From Bacteroidota bacterium (GTDB lineage Bacteria; Bacteroidota; Bacteroidia; Bacteroidales; Lentimicrobiaceae), in contig JAEZNO010000018.1 in assembly GCA_023441805.1 (NCBI GenBank), positions 1 through 64,000 of the forward strand: a stretch of 64,000 nucleotides of DNA, in the 5' to 3' direction. Each line of letters opens with the position of its first letter. Position 1 is the first letter of the stretch. The notes under the pieces are model-generated. The model did no database searches, was not told the DNA's origin, and saw only the letters and a program-made list of their open reading frames with translations. Positions 11,301 through 18,560 of this stretch are shown in pieces. Both the position numbers and the translations under genes were made by a program.

Positions 11301-14300
11301 CCGGTTGGTACAACCGTTGTTACATGGACCATAACCGGTATATCAGGAGTAAGTACATCTTGTACACAGAACGTAACGGTAGTTGATAATCAGTTGCCTA
11401 CTATAACCTGCCCTCAAAACGTAACTGCATTAGCACCCCCACCTGCTTGTTCACTTGAGGTAATAACTATTTTACCTCCAACTATTAATGATAATTGCGA
11501 TCCTACAGATCTAACTCTTTCATGGGAAAAGACGGGTGCTACTTCAGGTATTGGAACAGGCAATATAAATGGCACAGTTTTCAATGTTGGTGTGACTACG
11601 GTTACCTATACTGTCACTGACCCTTATAATAATAATGCCTCCTGCAGCTTTACTGTAACAGTTAATGATGAAGTGCCTCCGACAGTAATTACTTGCCCAG
11701 GTAATCAAGTAGTTAATAATAATCCCGGCGAGTGTTATGCAGATGTAATAGTTCATCTACCTGAAGTGGAAGACCTTTGTGGCGAGATAGTAAGCTATTC
11801 AAACGATTTTAATGGCGGGACAAATGCAAGTGGCCAATATCCTGTTGGGATAACTGTTGTTACTTGGACATTCCTTGATGATTCCGGTAATGATGCTACC
11901 TGTCAGCATACAATAACTGTAAATGATACTGAAGACCCTCAGATTACCTGTCCGCCTGATGCTATAGATATGATTACAGATGGAGGATGTGATTTAGTCC
12001 CCGGAAGTCTGGGTTTGCCAACAATCATTGACAATTGTCCTATTGATCCTGCTGCCCAACTATCATGGGTGCTGACCGGTGCTACAACAGGTTCAGGCTT
12101 TGGTTATGTAAATGGACAATCATTCAATGTTGGTGTTACAACAGTTACCTACACAGTTACAGATCGTGGAAATTACACGGCAACCTGTCCATTTACAGTC
12201 TGGATAAAGAACTCTGAAGCACCACAATTTGAGGCCGATTGTCCTGTAAGTCCCGTTAATGCAAATGCAGGCGAAAATTGTAATACTTATGTCATAGTTC
12301 CCTCTCCAGATATTGCTAACCCTTGCATGGAGTTCTATACGTCAATAAATAATTCACCATACCGTACAAGCGACACTGATGCTAGCGGATATTATCCTGT
12401 AGGAACAACGACTTTTGAATGGACAGTCACTGATGCTTCAGGAAATGTGACTACCTGTGTACAAAGTTTAGTAGTCACCGATGTAACTCCACCATCTATT
12501 ACCTGCCCTGCCAGTATTGAAGATTTTATTACAAACGGTGGATGTACACTGGTACCCGGAAATATTGGATTGCCCACTATTAGTGATAACTGTTCGTTAT
12601 CTGTTGAAACTAACCTCGCCTGGGAAATGACTGGTGCCACCACAGGTACTGGTTACGGATACGTGAATGGACAAACCTTTAACGTAGGCCAGACATTTGT
12701 TGAATATACTGTAACCGATGGTGCAGGTCTTACAGCAAGCTGTACCTTTACGGTTTGGGTTAAGAATCTGGAAGCTCCTCAGTTTGAAGCAACCTGTCCG
12801 CAGGCTAACATAATAGTTGATGCCTCTGCAAATTGCTCAACGTTTGTATCAGTACCCACACCGGATATTTCAAACCCTTGTAATGAATCCTATACAGTTT
12901 TTAATAATTCACCATTCAAGACCAGTGATGCTGATGCAAGCGGGACTTATCCAGCAGGCACAACTTCGTTTACATGGACAATAACTGATGCATCGGGTAA
13001 TATCAAAACCTGCCCACAAAGTGTAACAGTTGTTGACCACACTGATCCTGTAATTAACTGCCCCGGTTATATTGAGCAGGAACTTATCAATGGTGATTGT
13101 GAACTGGCTGATGTTGTAATACCAAATCCAACTTTTAGCGACAATTGCGGTGTGGTAACCCTTCTATGGGAAACTGAGGGAGCTACTATTTTGAGCAGTC
13201 CAACAACAGGAATTTACTACTTTACCGGTTATACCCTGAATGTCGGTGTTACCACTGTTAAATACACTGCAATCGATGCCAACGGCAATTTTGCGACATG
13301 CAGCTTCGACGTATGGATAAAAGACCTTTCACCTCAATTTAACGCTGAGTGTCCGGCCAATGTAACAGCTCCTTCAGATGCTAATCGCTGTGGTGCTCAT
13401 GTAATTGTACCCAAGCCTGATATTTATAATCCTTGTGATGAATACTATACAGTTGAAAATGATTCAGATTATGCTGATGATGATGCTAGTGGATTCTATC
13501 CCGTAGGAACAACTGAAGTTCACTGGATAATTACTGACGCTTCAGGAAACGTTAAAAATTGTACACAACTGGTTATAGTAACTGACCTGCCACCTGTGCT
13601 TGTTTGCCCCCCAAGCCAGGTGGTCCAGGCTGAGTATGAAAAACCATACGCTATCGGAGTCGTTTTGGGTGATCCGACATACTCTGATAATTGCGGCATA
13701 GCAAGTTTGACATGGATTCAATCACCTCCTACGCCCGGTAGCTCACCGTTAACAGGGATAAATATTGATACAACCAGTATTTTCTATGCCGGTGTCACAA
13801 CAATAACTTATACAGCAGTAGATAACCATGGTGATACAACGAGGTGTTCATTCACAATAACAGTTCTTTCAGAACCAATCATTGAATGTCAACCGGATAC
13901 CAGTCTGACCACAGATCCTGGTCTCTGCTCCGCAAACCTCAATCCCGGTTACCCGGAACTACTGAGCGGCGTGGAACCAATTACCTGGACATGGACCATC
14001 ACCAACCAGTCCGGTGATGTAATCGGCTCGGGCACTTGTACAACAGCCACGCTGCCAACTTGTCTCGGCTCATTTACCTTCCCTGTTGGTACAAACACCA
14101 TCACATGGACCGCCGAAAACATCTCAGGTATAGATCAGTGCACGCAAACCGTGACTGTAGTGGATGATGAACCACCGACTATCACAACTCCGGCACCTCC
14201 ATCATTTTGTGTAATAAATATTTTTTCAGCTGTTTATGATGGGCAACCTGAACCGGCAGCAGATATCATACCTGATCCACTTTTTGCACCTCCTTATCCG

Positions 14301-14618
14301 AGCAATTGGCGTCGACCAGATTGGTATGTATTTGATGGTACTACCGAATTGGACGTAATAATAGCCGATAACTGTTGTGTGAATGAAAACACAATTTCGT
14401 GGACAATTGATTTTGCAGGTACTGATCCTAATCAGCCAAGCATTGTGGGTACTGGTCAACCGTCTGATTTTGGCCCTATTATTTTGTGGGGAACACCATT
14501 GAACCAAGATATAACTCATACAATAACATATACAGTGACAGATTGTGCAGGAAATGCTAGTATACCTATAATAATGGATATTTTAATTAAACCACGACCA
14601 GATGTAATAAAACCATAA
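2397..14618 (+). CDS. Giant secreted PKD-like/HYR repeat surface protein, 4073 aa
   Basis: This is probably an exported cell-surface or matrix adhesin. A signal-like segment (about residues 15-37, ending LLAQQ) is followed by a domain of unknown type to about 190. Next come a glycine-rich domain (about 222-431), Ig/PKD-like units, five closely related repeats of about 89 residues beginning PGxPxxPGxIxG (about 615-1060), and more PKD-like units to about 1390. Roughly 25 HYR-type units of about 80 residues follow (DxxxPxIxCP ... VTWTxTDxSGN); these are Ig-fold modules found in adhesion proteins. A Cys-rich non-HYR module interrupts them at about 2190-2490. The C-terminus ends ILIKPRPDVIKP with no visible T9SS sorting domain. 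The start is TTG at 2397, since no in-frame ATG lies between the upstream stop and the signal segment. It leads a surface-protein locus running to 23324. Ligand and exact export route are unknown. Confidence 0.9.
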   Translation: MGAEYTHKCRFRWWNRVVSRLIVLIALIICSTELLAQQTVQVIWPLTNDAESIYTSGIGHTSFKYGASLTNFRFDSINGATSGGWNSRNLNKEAYFEFTLTPERDEELTITQLKFEVSLSSVNMRTAVHYSKDGFSNESIPIGNTVYVGKRSSRDLLVQTTLHVAWPKTLSIRIYGWSAPNAAINFFARDVEFNGVMKNKQKEEEIIAEDTGGEGGERSVMGSQTFTNSGTWLCPPGVTSVTVECWGGGGKGGSVSGNTTEAGGGGGGGGYSKKVDIPVVPGTTYTVTVGLGSSTTAPGGDSWFLDPTTVLARGGNSVGDNSINGATGAAVGIGTPPFIYIGGNGADAVVGTYGGGGGSSAGTGSNGTHTYNGTGAPAPSGGGNGGNGRSGGNGPGAVGNYPGGGGGGARKGNGNGTFAGGAGGNGKVVITYCATPMAYNVTGGGSYCTGGSGIPIGLSNSQTGITYQLYLNTTTALGPAIPGNTGNPISFGAQTAAGTYTVIATNPDGNCTQLMTGSAIISINPLPTATISGTNTVCQNTASPLITFTGSNGTAPYTFTYNINGGANQVTPAGNPVTIAVPTNTVGNFTYYLVSVHDANGCSQNVNGQATITVSPGTPSQPGSITGNSTPCPNTNQTYSISPVPNATTYTWTLPIGWSLVSGVGTTTINVTSGTAGSTGNITVTAGNSCGTSAASILAVTVAPGTPAQPGLISGLTTQCPNTTGQIYSITPVVNATEYMWTVPNGWTITSGGTTNSITVTTGATGQNGSITVRAMNPCGLSSQRILAVNVGPGIPATPGAITGNSTPCPNIPNLVYSIAPVTNATTYNWNVPTGWTITSGNGTTSITVTSGATGDNEDIIVTAGNTCGNSAAATLAVTVLPGTPAVPGPISGTNLQCGNMTGQVYSIDPVPGASSYNWTAPIGWIITAGNGTNAITVTTGAPGQNGNIAVTATNSCGTSAAQTLAVTVNPGTPGLPGPISGPMNICFQQNGLVYSIDPVINATDYTWSAPTGWTITSGDGTTSITVNSGVPGQNGNISVTAGNVCGNSSASMLAVTVLTVPPQTSAITPSPATVCEASTHTFSVSPAPPAGTIYTWTVPGDWTINAGQGTEQITVVVGTQNGNITVTPSNVCGNGTPISHSVTVSLLPLSAGPIKGDDNYCEGTIHTYSVDAVAGLNYLWTVPDDWTIVSGQNTNSITIIAGATSGPVQVNPVNACGLGPVSTFNVMVNPLPAAYTGPDGGLCEGGQTEIGGPPVTGNTYSWTSDPIGFTSNISNPVVQPFETTTYYLTETTPAGCSKTNEMTIITNEVIILSVDPASQTICPGSNFTINITSNILGTQYTWDRDNTFTLTGTQTSGTGNPITGILNSTDPTTSQTTVFTIKGSAIGCADKITASVTVIDNTPPVITCPSDQTKEMVHGMCSYTAIGTEFDPTVTDNCTVTLTNSFNGSETLDGAVFPKGVTTVTWKATDPSGFESECKFKIEVKDNIKPEISCPGDQVVNVNNGCRYQHSGTGWDATATDNCSIEAVTYTLSGATTGTGSSLNNAFFNTGITTVTWRADDGTNLETCTYTVTVIDNIPPSITCPSNKTASANGACFANLNIEHPVITENCTINKLTWSITGATTGNSAAFGINYIPDNTAFNIGVSTVTYVVTDQSGLTATCSFTVTVIDNQLPVITCPVPAAFYPNTLDQCYATLIFAATATDNCGIQYIKYYIGGVGGTEITFPYNFPIGTTQVTAVATDIYNNSSLPCTFNVMVRDTQFPVISCVPSPQSRTANTGACNYTAVGNEFDPLMFSDNCPGVTITNDYNHNSSLAGAVFQPGNKNVTWTAQDAAGNKTMCSVVINVTDNEDPQLINCPTDITVYTGSNRLTCDQVATWTPPTAADNCSGTVTITSNYSPGATFPVGNTTVIYTATDASGNSTTCSFIVTVIDNTMPTFTVPANVTIYVTNSCTYNASVSATGDVTNEFDNCTPSGLQATFSDNIVNGLCPGTFVITRTWTLVDNHGNTNTQVQNITVADNIAPTLNAPPEITVQCHQGVDPTVTGQPTAFDNCASPVTVDFTDVVTAGNCPNASEINRTWIATDCSGNVTTKTQIIHVRDNTKPVIINVIDFTVDCPDDIPAIDIAHVSAVDNCDDNLKITFHHETAQFPPDVPGYCPRHITRYFYVEDDCGNLTIAEQEIIITDICDCSACNDDAPYFVIDFEGQPNGDTTIFNVVRDGLCCHSEEPNECVSFNVYLDEGSVGLQITVGGAVPGPHEWKVDCEDVEINNGIICLPGGTFYLFTYCKPGSNKNDYRFIALADIVVAGEFQSRVSCNQQIEVSSNVSNVTWNSIFPGTPGLYNSYLSCLDCLNPFFNPGPGAPPVIKYQVCGTVAGSPCVGELGYGCDTVTMYVHEPIHVTFNVDPGQFCLEAIPQIIATVTPEETTYILEWFAGSDTTVTPLWTGNGFTPPGPGPYTLKVTDTEEGVPCSIYLYPFIVAPDDDPPAIVPPLPLTLECNDSGNYQAIQNWLSMATVTDEHPLLYFEHDYEGITEGCNITLTVTWKAEDDCNNIGYATSTITIIDTQAPTWTTTPGSLDQTVECSDANALATAQALKPIPYDQCDDNLTVTKTSGLFITGSCPQAGTYTNTWVATDDCNNVSAVFTQVITVIDNTAPVWTTLPGTMNVSLDCSDLEGIAAAQTERPAALDNCSPTLTINKVAGAFIPDPGCSSAGTYTNTFTAVDNCNNVSSVYTQVITITDNNVPEITQEAQNATVECDGSGNLTELNNWLNNHGSATATDACNGVLTWTYETPVFQAQCGETGYYTVLFTVKDECDNSATTTGIFTIVDTEDPIISCPQNVTANVDLTNCVATGVNLDTPVVSDDCSNVTITNDAPSAFPPGVTIVTWTATDACGNFSTCQQTVTVEDLLPPSVECPADPAPVNAAPGTCSAFVTVPPPNVTDPCPVNITNNSPYQTSLTNASGTYPVGTTVVTWTITGISGVSTSCTQNVTVVDNQLPTITCPQNVTALAPPPACSLEVITILPPTINDNCDPTDLTLSWEKTGATSGIGTGNINGTVFNVGVTTVTYTVTDPYNNNASCSFTVTVNDEVPPTVITCPGNQVVNNNPGECYADVIVHLPEVEDLCGEIVSYSNDFNGGTNASGQYPVGITVVTWTFLDDSGNDATCQHTITVNDTEDPQITCPPDAIDMITDGGCDLVPGSLGLPTIIDNCPIDPAAQLSWVLTGATTGSGFGYVNGQSFNVGVTTVTYTVTDRGNYTATCPFTVWIKNSEAPQFEADCPVSPVNANAGENCNTYVIVPSPDIANPCMEFYTSINNSPYRTSDTDASGYYPVGTTTFEWTVTDASGNVTTCVQSLVVTDVTPPSITCPASIEDFITNGGCTLVPGNIGLPTISDNCSLSVETNLAWEMTGATTGTGYGYVNGQTFNVGQTFVEYTVTDGAGLTASCTFTVWVKNLEAPQFEATCPQANIIVDASANCSTFVSVPTPDISNPCNESYTVFNNSPFKTSDADASGTYPAGTTSFTWTITDASGNIKTCPQSVTVVDHTDPVINCPGYIEQELINGDCELADVVIPNPTFSDNCGVVTLLWETEGATILSSPTTGIYYFTGYTLNVGVTTVKYTAIDANGNFATCSFDVWIKDLSPQFNAECPANVTAPSDANRCGAHVIVPKPDIYNPCDEYYTVENDSDYADDDASGFYPVGTTEVHWIITDASGNVKNCTQLVIVTDLPPVLVCPPSQVVQAEYEKPYAIGVVLGDPTYSDNCGIASLTWIQSPPTPGSSPLTGINIDTTSIFYAGVTTITYTAVDNHGDTTRCSFTITVLSEPIIECQPDTSLTTDPGLCSANLNPGYPELLSGVEPITWTWTITNQSGDVIGSGTCTTATLPTCLGSFTFPVGTNTITWTAENISGIDQCTQTVTVVDDEPPTITTPAPPSFCVINIFSAVYDGQPEPAADIIPDPLFAPPYPSNWRRPDWYVFDGTTELDVIIADNCCVNENTISWTIDFAGTDPNQPSIVGTGQPSDFGPIILWGTPLNQDITHTITYTVTDCAGNASIPIIMDILIKPRPDVIKP

Positions 14619-14624
14619 AAATAC

Positions 14625-14673
14625 TATCCGGTCCGTGGGGTTCCAACTGCCCCCTGGAGCTCCCGGCCGGATA
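14625..14673 (+). terminator. Long hairpin downstream of the giant gene
   Basis: TATCCGG (14625-14631) pairs with CCGGATA (14667-14673), and an inner GGGG/CCCC pair closes a smaller loop. The tail ATTTTAAA is a weak T run, so this is either a poor terminator or an RNA-stability structure. The remaining bases up to 14868 are A-rich leader with a duplicated TTACACAC and no gene. Confidence 0.45.
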
Positions 14674-14868
14674 ATTTTAAAGAAAGTGAAACAAAACAAT
14701 AGCCTATGATAAATGAAATGACTAAGACCTGACAATGAAGCCTGAATCCTTACACACTTACACACTGAAACTTTTCAGATACAAACGCTCTCATTAAGAG
14801 GCACAAGTAAAAAACAAGTAATTCAATTAAACAACAAATTCAAATTAACCAATTAAATTAAAAACAAA

Positions 14869-16059
14869 ATGAAAAAGCAACTATTTTTAATTCTATTGCT
14901 AGCACTTTTTGTTGGCAGTATTTCTTCCTCTTATGGGCAATTAGAGCCACAGGCTATTACCTGTTTAAGCTCGGATGCTTTGCATCCTGTTCCTGGACAG
15001 CCGTACACTTATTCAGTTACTGTGCCAGATATGACTCCAGCTGGAACAGTTCAGTACCATTGGTTAGTCACTCAACAACCAATCGCAGCTGTCAACTTTT
15101 TAGGTCTCAATAATAGTTTAACTACTGATGTTGAGGCGATAGGTGGTGCAATACTGGCATCTGGAGATACTTGGTATAACGCTCCTACTGACATTACTGC
15201 TACAAATGGTGTAAATGAGATCGAACTAACTTGGCAGAGTTTTGCTTATGATCCTAATAATCCAATTTTTGTAGTTATTCAGGTTAAAAATACTTATGGT
15301 AGTCCACTTTCATGTACAACTCAAAACCTTAAAGTATATAAAATTGAACCTCTACATGCTTTTACTCTGGATATTGCTAACCGTGACGAAGCTGGTATTA
15401 CTCAAGCTGGTTATGGAAGAACTAGCTTAGATAAATGTATTTCAAAAATTGATGCTGCTACATATAATTCAGTTGATAACTCAGTTGATTACGACTTTGG
15501 TTTAGATACTGTATATTATGAAGTAGTAGCTGCAAATTGGTATGGACAATGGAAACCATTCGTTCAAATCACCGATTTAGATGCTGAAGAAACCGTTTTG
15601 TCAGTAGATTGGAGATACACTTGGCCGGCAAATCTTTCTACAGGTTGGACACCTGATGGTACTATGACATTAGTTGGTGCTACTTATGAATCAAATGCAA
15701 ATGTAACCATACAGGGTTCTCCAGCTCCACCATCAGTTGGTCCTGCTGGTCAATCTATATTTATCAGAGTGATAATTGATCACACTGTTGACGCAACTCA
15801 TAATTATGAAGGATTACTTGATGAAACATTTAAATTAGCAGTTGATGGGACGCTCATGCTTCAAGATATAAATGGTAACTGGACTGTTGATGGGCAAGAT
15901 GATGTTCACCATGATAATGGTGTTGTTGATCCAGGACCTCCAATTGTTTGTAATCCTTTAGTACCTGATGGATTTGATAATGACTGGGCATTGCAAACTC
16001 TTAAAGCAAGGCCAAATATGAATACAACGACTCCAGCTGTACTTCCAGTTACTCCGTAA
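14869..16059 (+). CDS. Secreted hypothetical protein of the surface locus, 396 aa
   Basis: A clear signal peptide (residues 1 to about 23, MKKQLFLILLLALFVGS, cleavage after SYG) predicts export. The mature part is rich in beta-prone sequence with many Asn, Thr, Trp and Gly, and opens with a PKD-like feel (PGQPYTYSVTVPDMTPAG). I recognise no catalytic motif. A segment near residues 320-350 (DINGNWTVDGQDDVHHDNG) is Asp/Asn-rich and could bind calcium, but that is inference. The end (TTPAVLPVTP) lacks a T9SS sorting domain. The gene sits 250 bp after the giant HYR gene in the same orientation and is followed by 1.6 kb of repeat DNA. Similar-sized companions of giant SprB/HYR proteins are common in Bacteroidota, so a role as a partner or minor component of the same surface structure is likely but unproven. 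Confidence 0.8.
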   Translation: MKKQLFLILLLALFVGSISSSYGQLEPQAITCLSSDALHPVPGQPYTYSVTVPDMTPAGTVQYHWLVTQQPIAAVNFLGLNNSLTTDVEAIGGAILASGDTWYNAPTDITATNGVNEIELTWQSFAYDPNNPIFVVIQVKNTYGSPLSCTTQNLKVYKIEPLHAFTLDIANRDEAGITQAGYGRTSLDKCISKIDAATYNSVDNSVDYDFGLDTVYYEVVAANWYGQWKPFVQITDLDAEETVLSVDWRYTWPANLSTGWTPDGTMTLVGATYESNANVTIQGSPAPPSVGPAGQSIFIRVIIDHTVDATHNYEGLLDETFKLAVDGTLMLQDINGNWTVDGQDDVHHDNGVVDPGPPIVCNPLVPDGFDNDWALQTLKARPNMNTTTPAVLPVTP

Positions 16060-16138
16060 TGGTAGTTTAGCTTAAGTTGCTTTTTCAACCTTTCCACTCT
16101 TTCCGTGCGGTATCCCGTTGGGTACCGTGCGGAGAGAA
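16060..16138. repeat. Hairpin with flanking direct repeats after the 396-aa gene
   Basis: CCGTGCGG occurs at 16103-16110 and again at 16125-16132. Between and overlapping them, GGTA-t-CCC (16109-16116) can pair with GGG-TACC (16120-16126). There is no T run. It may be a processed 3' end or another repeat module. Confidence 0.4.
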
Positions 16139-16285
16139 GAAAAGGCTAAAGGCCTGCAAAAGGCTAAAGGCAAAAGTGAGGAGTGAGGAGTGAGGAATGA
16201 GTAAAACTCAGAACTCAGAACTCAGAACTCAGAACCGGCAGAGCTGAGAGCTGATAGCTGACAGCTGAGAGCCGAAGGCAAAGGT
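16139..16285. repeat. Composite heptad repeat block, copy A
   Basis: The order is AAAGGCT/AAAGGCA units, GTGAGGA units (16176-16198), GTAAAA, four GAACTCA units (16206-16234), then AGCTGA-based heptads (16242-16270). The same order of modules recurs at 16667-16804, so the two blocks are copies of one composite repeat flanking about 380 bp of unique DNA. Confidence 0.85.
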
Positions 16286-16666
16286 TGAAAAGAGTAAGGT
16301 GATTCCCACACCGCGTTCACGGTATTGATCCGTTAACAGGTGATTCAAAATACAGAGCCGTTATGCGGCATTGGTCTTAACTTAATACTCGAAGAACAAT
16401 GGCATAAAAACGCTTAATATGGTTAGCATAAAACTCCCATGGAGGCAAAGCGGTTGCATATCTATACTGCCTTTCAACCAGGTGCACGCTTTGAAGCCTC
16501 CGGATTACCAGGGTTGCCCGAACCACCGGCCGCCTTGCAGCAACGTATACCATCCTATCGTATACTGGGAGTTGCACATTTGTAATTGACTAGAACAGAA
16601 AGGATTAAACAGAATGATTCGCCATGCGGGAATGCAAGGTTCAGCGCAAGCTATGCAGTCTTTGAT
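16286..16666. other. Unique segment with nested inverted repeats between two repeat copies
   Basis: I see no credible gene. Nested inverted repeats are present: AACTCCCA (16432-16439) with TGGGAGTT (16566-16573) on the outside, GGAGGC-AAAGCG (16441-16452) with CGCTTT...GCCTCC (16487-16501) inside, and GGTTG (16452-16456) with CAACC (16475-16479) in the core. This could be a structured RNA or a small non-autonomous element. Its bracketing by two composite repeat copies is notable. Confidence 0.4.
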
Positions 16667-16804
16667 AAGGCTAAAGGCTAAAGTGAGCAGTGAGGAGTGA
16701 GGAGTGAGGAATGAGGAGTGAGTAAAACTCAGAACTCAGAACTCAGAACTCAGAAATCAACTGGCAGAGCTGAAAGCTGATAGCTGACAGCTGACAGCTG
16801 ACCG
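16667..16804. repeat. Composite heptad repeat block, copy B
   Basis: It has the same module order as 16139-16285: AAGGCTA units, GTGAGGA units (with one GTGAGCA variant), GTAAAA, four GAACTCA units, a CTGGCAGAGCTGA joint and AGCTGAC heptads. Copies A and B share several joints between heptad families, so the block was duplicated as a unit rather than arising independently. Confidence 0.85.
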
Positions 16805-17265
16805 ATAGGTGAACGGATGTAAAATAACCGACAACAGTCTGTTTGACTGGGGTCTATGTTGAACTAATACTAAAAGAAAATGTAACGAATGATACTTAAC
16901 TTGAATAAGCACGGGCCCAGAGATGGCCTGATGCAGGGCAACATTCATAACCGGGGTTCTACCCTTACTTCACCGGTTACAAATGCCCATATAATGGTAA
17001 TTAAACCGCCGGGGATCAGATTAAGGAGTCAGGTGACAACTCGTATGAAAGCCACCGATCCCCTGCGATTGCCACCGTTTGACCAACGGCCACTCGCCGG
17101 CATTGCATTTGGGCTCCCGGTACTGAGTCAACCCGGTATGCCCCTGACAACCACACAGACTCCCCCGCCCCATAAACCACTATTGGGGATTACACAACAA
17201 GTTTGCTGTAACGGGACTCTATTGCCCTTTTCTGTAGCATTCAGCAGCAGAAATGGTAGTTCAAA
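16805..17265. other. Gene-free stretch, no recognisable content
   Basis: This 460-bp stretch is slightly richer in G+C than its surroundings. A 183-codon open frame begins at 16889, but it has Pro/Thr-rich, unstructured content, no recognisable domain, and runs on into repeat DNA after 17270. I do not believe it is a gene. It may be decayed coding sequence. Confidence 0.4.
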
Positions 17266-17677
17266 GGTTGTTCAAAGCTTCGCGTTCAAAGCTTCGCGTT
17301 CAAAGGTTGTTATGCAACCATGGAATCATTGGAAAAACAAGGAAAAACAAGAAGAAACAAGGCAAACAAGGAAAAACCAAAAAAATCAGGAAAGAGGCGC
17401 CAAACAGGCGTCCATTGGGCATTTAATGAATTGTGAATGATGAATGATGAATCAAAAAGGCAAAAGGCAAAAGGCAAAAATTCAAAGGTAAAAGTACATA
17501 GCGATGCGATTCATCGCATCGTAAACAAGGAAAAACAAGAATGATGAAAAACCCAACCATAGTAAGGAGTTTCCCCTTCGCCCACCGGGAGAAGGGGCAG
17601 GGGATGAGGGGTTTTCGATAAAACAAGGAAAAACAAAGAAAAACAAGGTAAACAAGAAAAAACAAGTTTAAATTGAT
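17266..17677. repeat. Repeat cluster immediately upstream of the 229-aa gene
   Basis: It contains TTCAAAGCTTCGCG direct repeats (17267-17310), decamer-like GGAAAAACAA units (17330-17390 and again 17622-17665, ending 12 nt before the next start codon), GAATGAT heptads (17432-17452), and AAAGGCA heptads (17456-17480). A perfect hairpin CGATGCGAT/ATCGCATCG lies at 17502-17521. A REP-like hairpin CCCCTTC (17573-17579)/GAAGGGG (17591-17597) is followed by CAGGGGATGAGGGG. No gene is present. Confidence 0.75.
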
Positions 17678-18367
17678 ATGTCTCGTGTAAAACACATAAT
17701 AATTAGTCTGATGGCGGCAATGATGTTGCTGCTGACGGGTGCTGCCGCATCCGGACAGACGATTATTGCGTATACACGGGAACCTTTTACCTTTACAGTC
17801 GATGTTCCGGGAGTGGCCGATGACATGATCGAATGGGAGATATATAATGAGTTTACAGGGATCAACCTTGCTGTGGTGCCGGGCAACTGTCCGCCTGCAC
17901 TGGGTGATTTTGTGGGAGGAGATAATATTGGGGCTTCGGTTCAGATTGTGTGGAATGAACCGGGGATTTACCTTGTTAAAGTCCACGCAACTAATTCTTG
18001 TCCGACTGATAACATGAAGTTCTATCTGGTAGAAGTACTGCAATCGCTGCCCGAGGCAACAATACAGGATCCTCAGGTAATTTGCGAAGGCGATAGTATA
18101 CTTCTTGTCATAGACCTTGAAGGAGAGTTCCCGATGGATCTGATCCTTCACAGTGAGTCGGTCACAGGTGTAATAAATGATGTGGTATACACCGGCATCA
18201 CGGCCAGTCCGTTTGAAGTCCTGGTGTCACCAACAGAAACAACAATATATACGGTAACAGAAATAACAAACATTGACGGCACGAATACTGAGCCCTCGAA
18301 TTCAGTCACCCTCACGGTCAACCCGCGTCCCGATCTGAATTCCCCAATTTATCAGTACGAGCCTTGA
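17678..18367 (+). CDS. Secreted hypothetical protein of the surface locus, 229 aa
   Basis: A signal peptide (about residues 1-26: basic MSRVKH, a hydrophobic core and a cut after AAASGQ) predicts export. The mature protein has two PKD/Ig-like parts. One includes EPFTFTVDVPG and WNEPGIYLVKVHATNSCP at about 30-120; the second begins ICEGDSILLVIDLEGEFP at about 140-215. Such Ig-like pieces are common in gliding-type surface proteins of Bacteroidota. It ends VNPRPDLNSPIYQYEP without a T9SS sorting domain; the PRPD stretch is also seen at the end of the 4073-residue protein, which may be chance. Located between repeat tracts, 193 bp before the SprB-repeat gene, it probably belongs to the same surface assembly. 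No enzymatic motif is visible. Confidence 0.8.
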   Translation: MSRVKHIIISLMAAMMLLLTGAAASGQTIIAYTREPFTFTVDVPGVADDMIEWEIYNEFTGINLAVVPGNCPPALGDFVGGDNIGASVQIVWNEPGIYLVKVHATNSCPTDNMKFYLVEVLQSLPEATIQDPQVICEGDSILLVIDLEGEFPMDLILHSESVTGVINDVVYTGITASPFEVLVSPTETTIYTVTEITNIDGTNTEPSNSVTLTVNPRPDLNSPIYQYEP

Positions 18368-18369
18368 TC

Positions 18370-18553
18370 GAATGATGAATGATGAATGATGAATCAGAAA
18401 AAAAGGCAAAAGGCGAAAGGCAAAAATTCAAAGTAAAAAGTACTCCAGCAGGTAAGGAATTACACCCTGCCGGGTATTTAGAGCTGACGCTGAACGCTGA
18501 ACGCTGAATGCTGAATGCTGAATGCTGAATGCTGAACGAGTTAATAGTGAATT
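18370..18553. repeat. Heptad repeat block abutting the SprB-repeat gene
   Basis: GAATGAT units (18370-18394) are followed by AAAGGCA-type units (18402-18425), AAATTCAAAGTAAAAAG, the GCAGGTAAGGAATTAC module with hairpin ACCCTGCCGGGT (18464-18475), and GCTGAAC/GCTGAAT heptads (18487-18537). The block ends about 8 nt before the next start codon, so it occupies the place where promoter and leader should be. It is a near-copy of 1431-1510. Confidence 0.85.
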
Positions 18554-18560
18554 ATAAATT

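Noticed and set aside
16139..16804. Insertion sequence
   Set aside because: No transposase frame or terminal inverted repeats with target duplication are visible; the flanks are heptad repeats.
16889..17440. 183-codon open frame
   Set aside because: Its composition is Pro/Thr-rich and unordered, it has no recognisable domain, and its last third is translated repeat DNA.
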